Assembly (NCBI GenBank): GCA_949927415.1 | Contig: CATLFB010000010.1 | Location: forward strand, 1-32,927 | Origin: an uncultured Candidatus Melainabacteria bacterium | GTDB taxonomy: Bacteria; Cyanobacteriota; Vampirovibrionia; Gastranaerophilales; Gastranaerophilaceae | DNA length: 32,927 nt | Reading direction: 5' to 3' | Part shown: piece after piece, positions 32,021 to 32,927 of the stretch | How positions within the stretch are numbered: the first letter of the stretch is position 1 | Layout of the letters: every line of letters starts with the position of its first letter | Translations under genes and position numbers: made by a program | Notes under the pieces: generated by a model | The model's input: only the letters and a program-made list of their open reading frames with translations | Told to the model about the DNA's origin: nothing | Database searches by the model: none

Positions 32021-32710
32021 TTGTCAAAGTTTTCGGTTGGTCATAGTTTGAAAAGTGAATTTTTCCGGGGGATATCTTTGCCCGAATTCATTTTGACCAT
32101 GGGAATCATAGGTGTTGTGGCTTCTCTTACTTACACCGGCCTTCAGCAGCGGGCAGAGCAGCAGAAAAGCATAGCAGCGATAAAGAAAATATATTCGGTG
32201 CTTTCGCAGGTGACTTTGTTTGTTGTAAAAGACCATGATTCAGCTGTCAACTGGGATTTGGAAGGCTATTCGCATGAGGCGTCCGAAAAAGCTTTCAATT
32301 ATTACAAACCATATTTCAGAACCGTAAGAATATGCGCAAACGACCCGGGCTGCTGGCGCTATCCGTCATGGTTTTTGAGCGGGCGGCCGTATTTGAAGGA
32401 AACTGAATTTTATAATTATATGTTCACGCTTGCAGATGGCATGAATGTAATTATCAACGTATATCCTCCTGATATTGTCGTCCGTGATTTCGGGGTAAAT
32501 GTAGAGCGTCCGACGGTTGTATTTCTGGCTGACATAAATGGCGACAACCCTCCAAATACCATGGGCAAAGATATTTTCGCGTTTGTCCTGAAAGAAGATA
32601 CAATCGTTCCGAGCGGAATGGACAATTCTTACACTTGCAATGTCAAAAGCACCGGATTAACCTGCACTTCACGACTTATCAATGACAATTATGAGTTTAA
32701 GTATTATTAA
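32021..32710 (+). CDS. Type IV pilin-like protein (intact, no G run)
   Basis: I chose the TTG at 32021, with AGGAG 8 nt upstream; an earlier in-frame TTG (31958) overlaps the -35 box. The 229-residue product has a 17-residue leader ending in RG, then ISLPEFILTMGIIGVVASLT. Gly is at -1 and Glu at +5 of a class III (prepilin peptidase) site, followed by the hydrophobic assembly helix. The globular part contains cysteines (RICANDPGCW, then TCNVKSTGLTC near the end, a possible disulfide loop) and the motif DINGDNPPNTMGKDIFAF, shared with the pilin at 7490. It lies 51 nt before the start of a third, G-run-containing pilin gene and may be co-regulated with it. Phe, typical at +1, is replaced by Ile. 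Confidence 0.82.
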   Translation: MSKFSVGHSLKSEFFRGISLPEFILTMGIIGVVASLTYTGLQQRAEQQKSIAAIKKIYSVLSQVTLFVVKDHDSAVNWDLEGYSHEASEKAFNYYKPYFRTVRICANDPGCWRYPSWFLSGRPYLKETEFYNYMFTLADGMNVIINVYPPDIVVRDFGVNVERPTVVFLADINGDNPPNTMGKDIFAFVLKEDTIVPSGMDNSYTCNVKSTGLTCTSRLINDNYEFKYY

Positions 32711-32726
32711 ATTTTGAAATTTATGC

Positions 32727-32732
32727 TATAAT
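32727..32732 (+). promoter_or_regulatory. Extended -10 promoter of the third poly-G gene
   Basis: TGC-TATAAT (TATAAT at 32727-32732) is followed by GAGGAG (32751-32756) and the ATG at 32762, so the expression signals before the interrupted frame are intact. Confidence 0.6.
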
Positions 32733-32761
32733 ATACATGTAATAAAAATAGAGGAGTAAGT

Positions 32762-32927
32762 ATGAAAAATCAAGCTATTATTGAATTTCAGGGGGGGGGG
32801 GGCATCTGAAAACCTTATCCCTCAAGGTATTAAGAGTGAATTTATAAGCAATCTTTCCAAGCAATCAGCTTTTTTTAAAATTTTCGAAAGATTTTTTAAT
32901 TCAAATTGCGCGGCGTTTACTCACGCC
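32762..32927 (+). CDS. Prepilin-like gene start, reading frame interrupted at a 12-G run (3' end outside window)
   Basis: From the ATG at 32762 the frame reads MKNQAIIEFQGGGG and, with 12 Gs (32791-32802), hits TGA at 32807. With 11 Gs it stays open to the window edge as GGGASENLIPQ, then a polar stretch ending in NSNCAAFTHA, which is just where a class III site (A/FTHAE-type) would begin. The leader MKNQAIIEFQGGGASEN is homologous to MKKQTITGFAGGGAPEN at 7490. GAGGAG and an extended -10 lie upstream. The pilin assignment depends on sequence beyond the window and on frame restoration. Confidence 0.65.
32791..32802 (+). repeat. Poly-G tract, 12 G, in prepilin-like leader
   Basis: Twelve consecutive Gs; in-frame lengths are 11 or 14, so this is again one G over. 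Confidence 0.95.

Overview
The window reads as chromosome of a low-GC, diderm, anaerobe-type bacterium. My best placement is the non-photosynthetic cyanobacterial sister lineage (Melainabacteria/Vampirovibrionia, order Gastranaerophilales). This is inference: it rests on the style of the type IV pilin-like proteins (FTLAE leaders, DING..PN..G.D.F motifs), a PilM-PilN fusion followed by PilO, a KdsC-like sugar phosphatase implying LPS, MEP-pathway IspH, BioF/BioG/BioC, many TTG starts and AT-rich TATAAT promoters. No rRNA, tRNA, CRISPR array or intact insertion sequence was recognised.

Layout. 1-7400: the 3' end of a pilin-like gene, fructose-bisphosphate aldolase, two lineage-type hypothetical proteins (one of 877 residues), ispH and a four-domain ribosomal protein S1. 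7400-8836: a pilin-like gene broken by a 12-G run, then an intergenic repeat block. 8837-16133: rpoD-like sigma factor, rlmB and nadA (minus strand), a divergent pilMN-pilO pair, a radical SAM gene, and comF with a small coupled gene. 16134-22995: a sensor kinase, the kdsC/TPR/lysC operon, a UgpC/MsmX-type ATPase and a second, apparently degenerate kinase. 22996-28355: a small gene, aroQ, a candidate small RNA, two more copies of the intergenic repeat, small hypothetical genes, then bioC and bioG. 28356-32927: a hypothetical gene lying antisense inside the biotin cluster, bioF, a coiled-coil gene with an 11-G run, an intact pilin-like gene, and the start of a third gene with a 12-G run.

How the genes relate. 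Three loci carry a long G run near the 5' end, just after an intact ribosome-binding site and ATG. The run encodes a shared motif, F-[AQ]-GGG-[AQ]-[PS]-x-N. Two are prepilins with related leaders and the third is an unrelated coiled-coil protein. In each, the run is exactly one G too long for the reading frame to continue. This is either a poly-G phase-variation (contingency) system for pilin and surface genes or a systematic homopolymer miscall. It is the most interesting signal here, and read-level data would decide between the two.

Other notable signals are: an internal ribosome-binding site and ATG inside lysC that would make a separate beta subunit; three genes (comF, bioG, bioF) whose TATAAT-like boxes end exactly 6 nt before the ATG, suggesting leaderless mRNAs; dispersed intergenic repeats with a conserved CCCTCTCCT hairpin in both orientations; and a short terminator-ended candidate small RNA with a C-rich, anti-Shine-Dalgarno-like segment.
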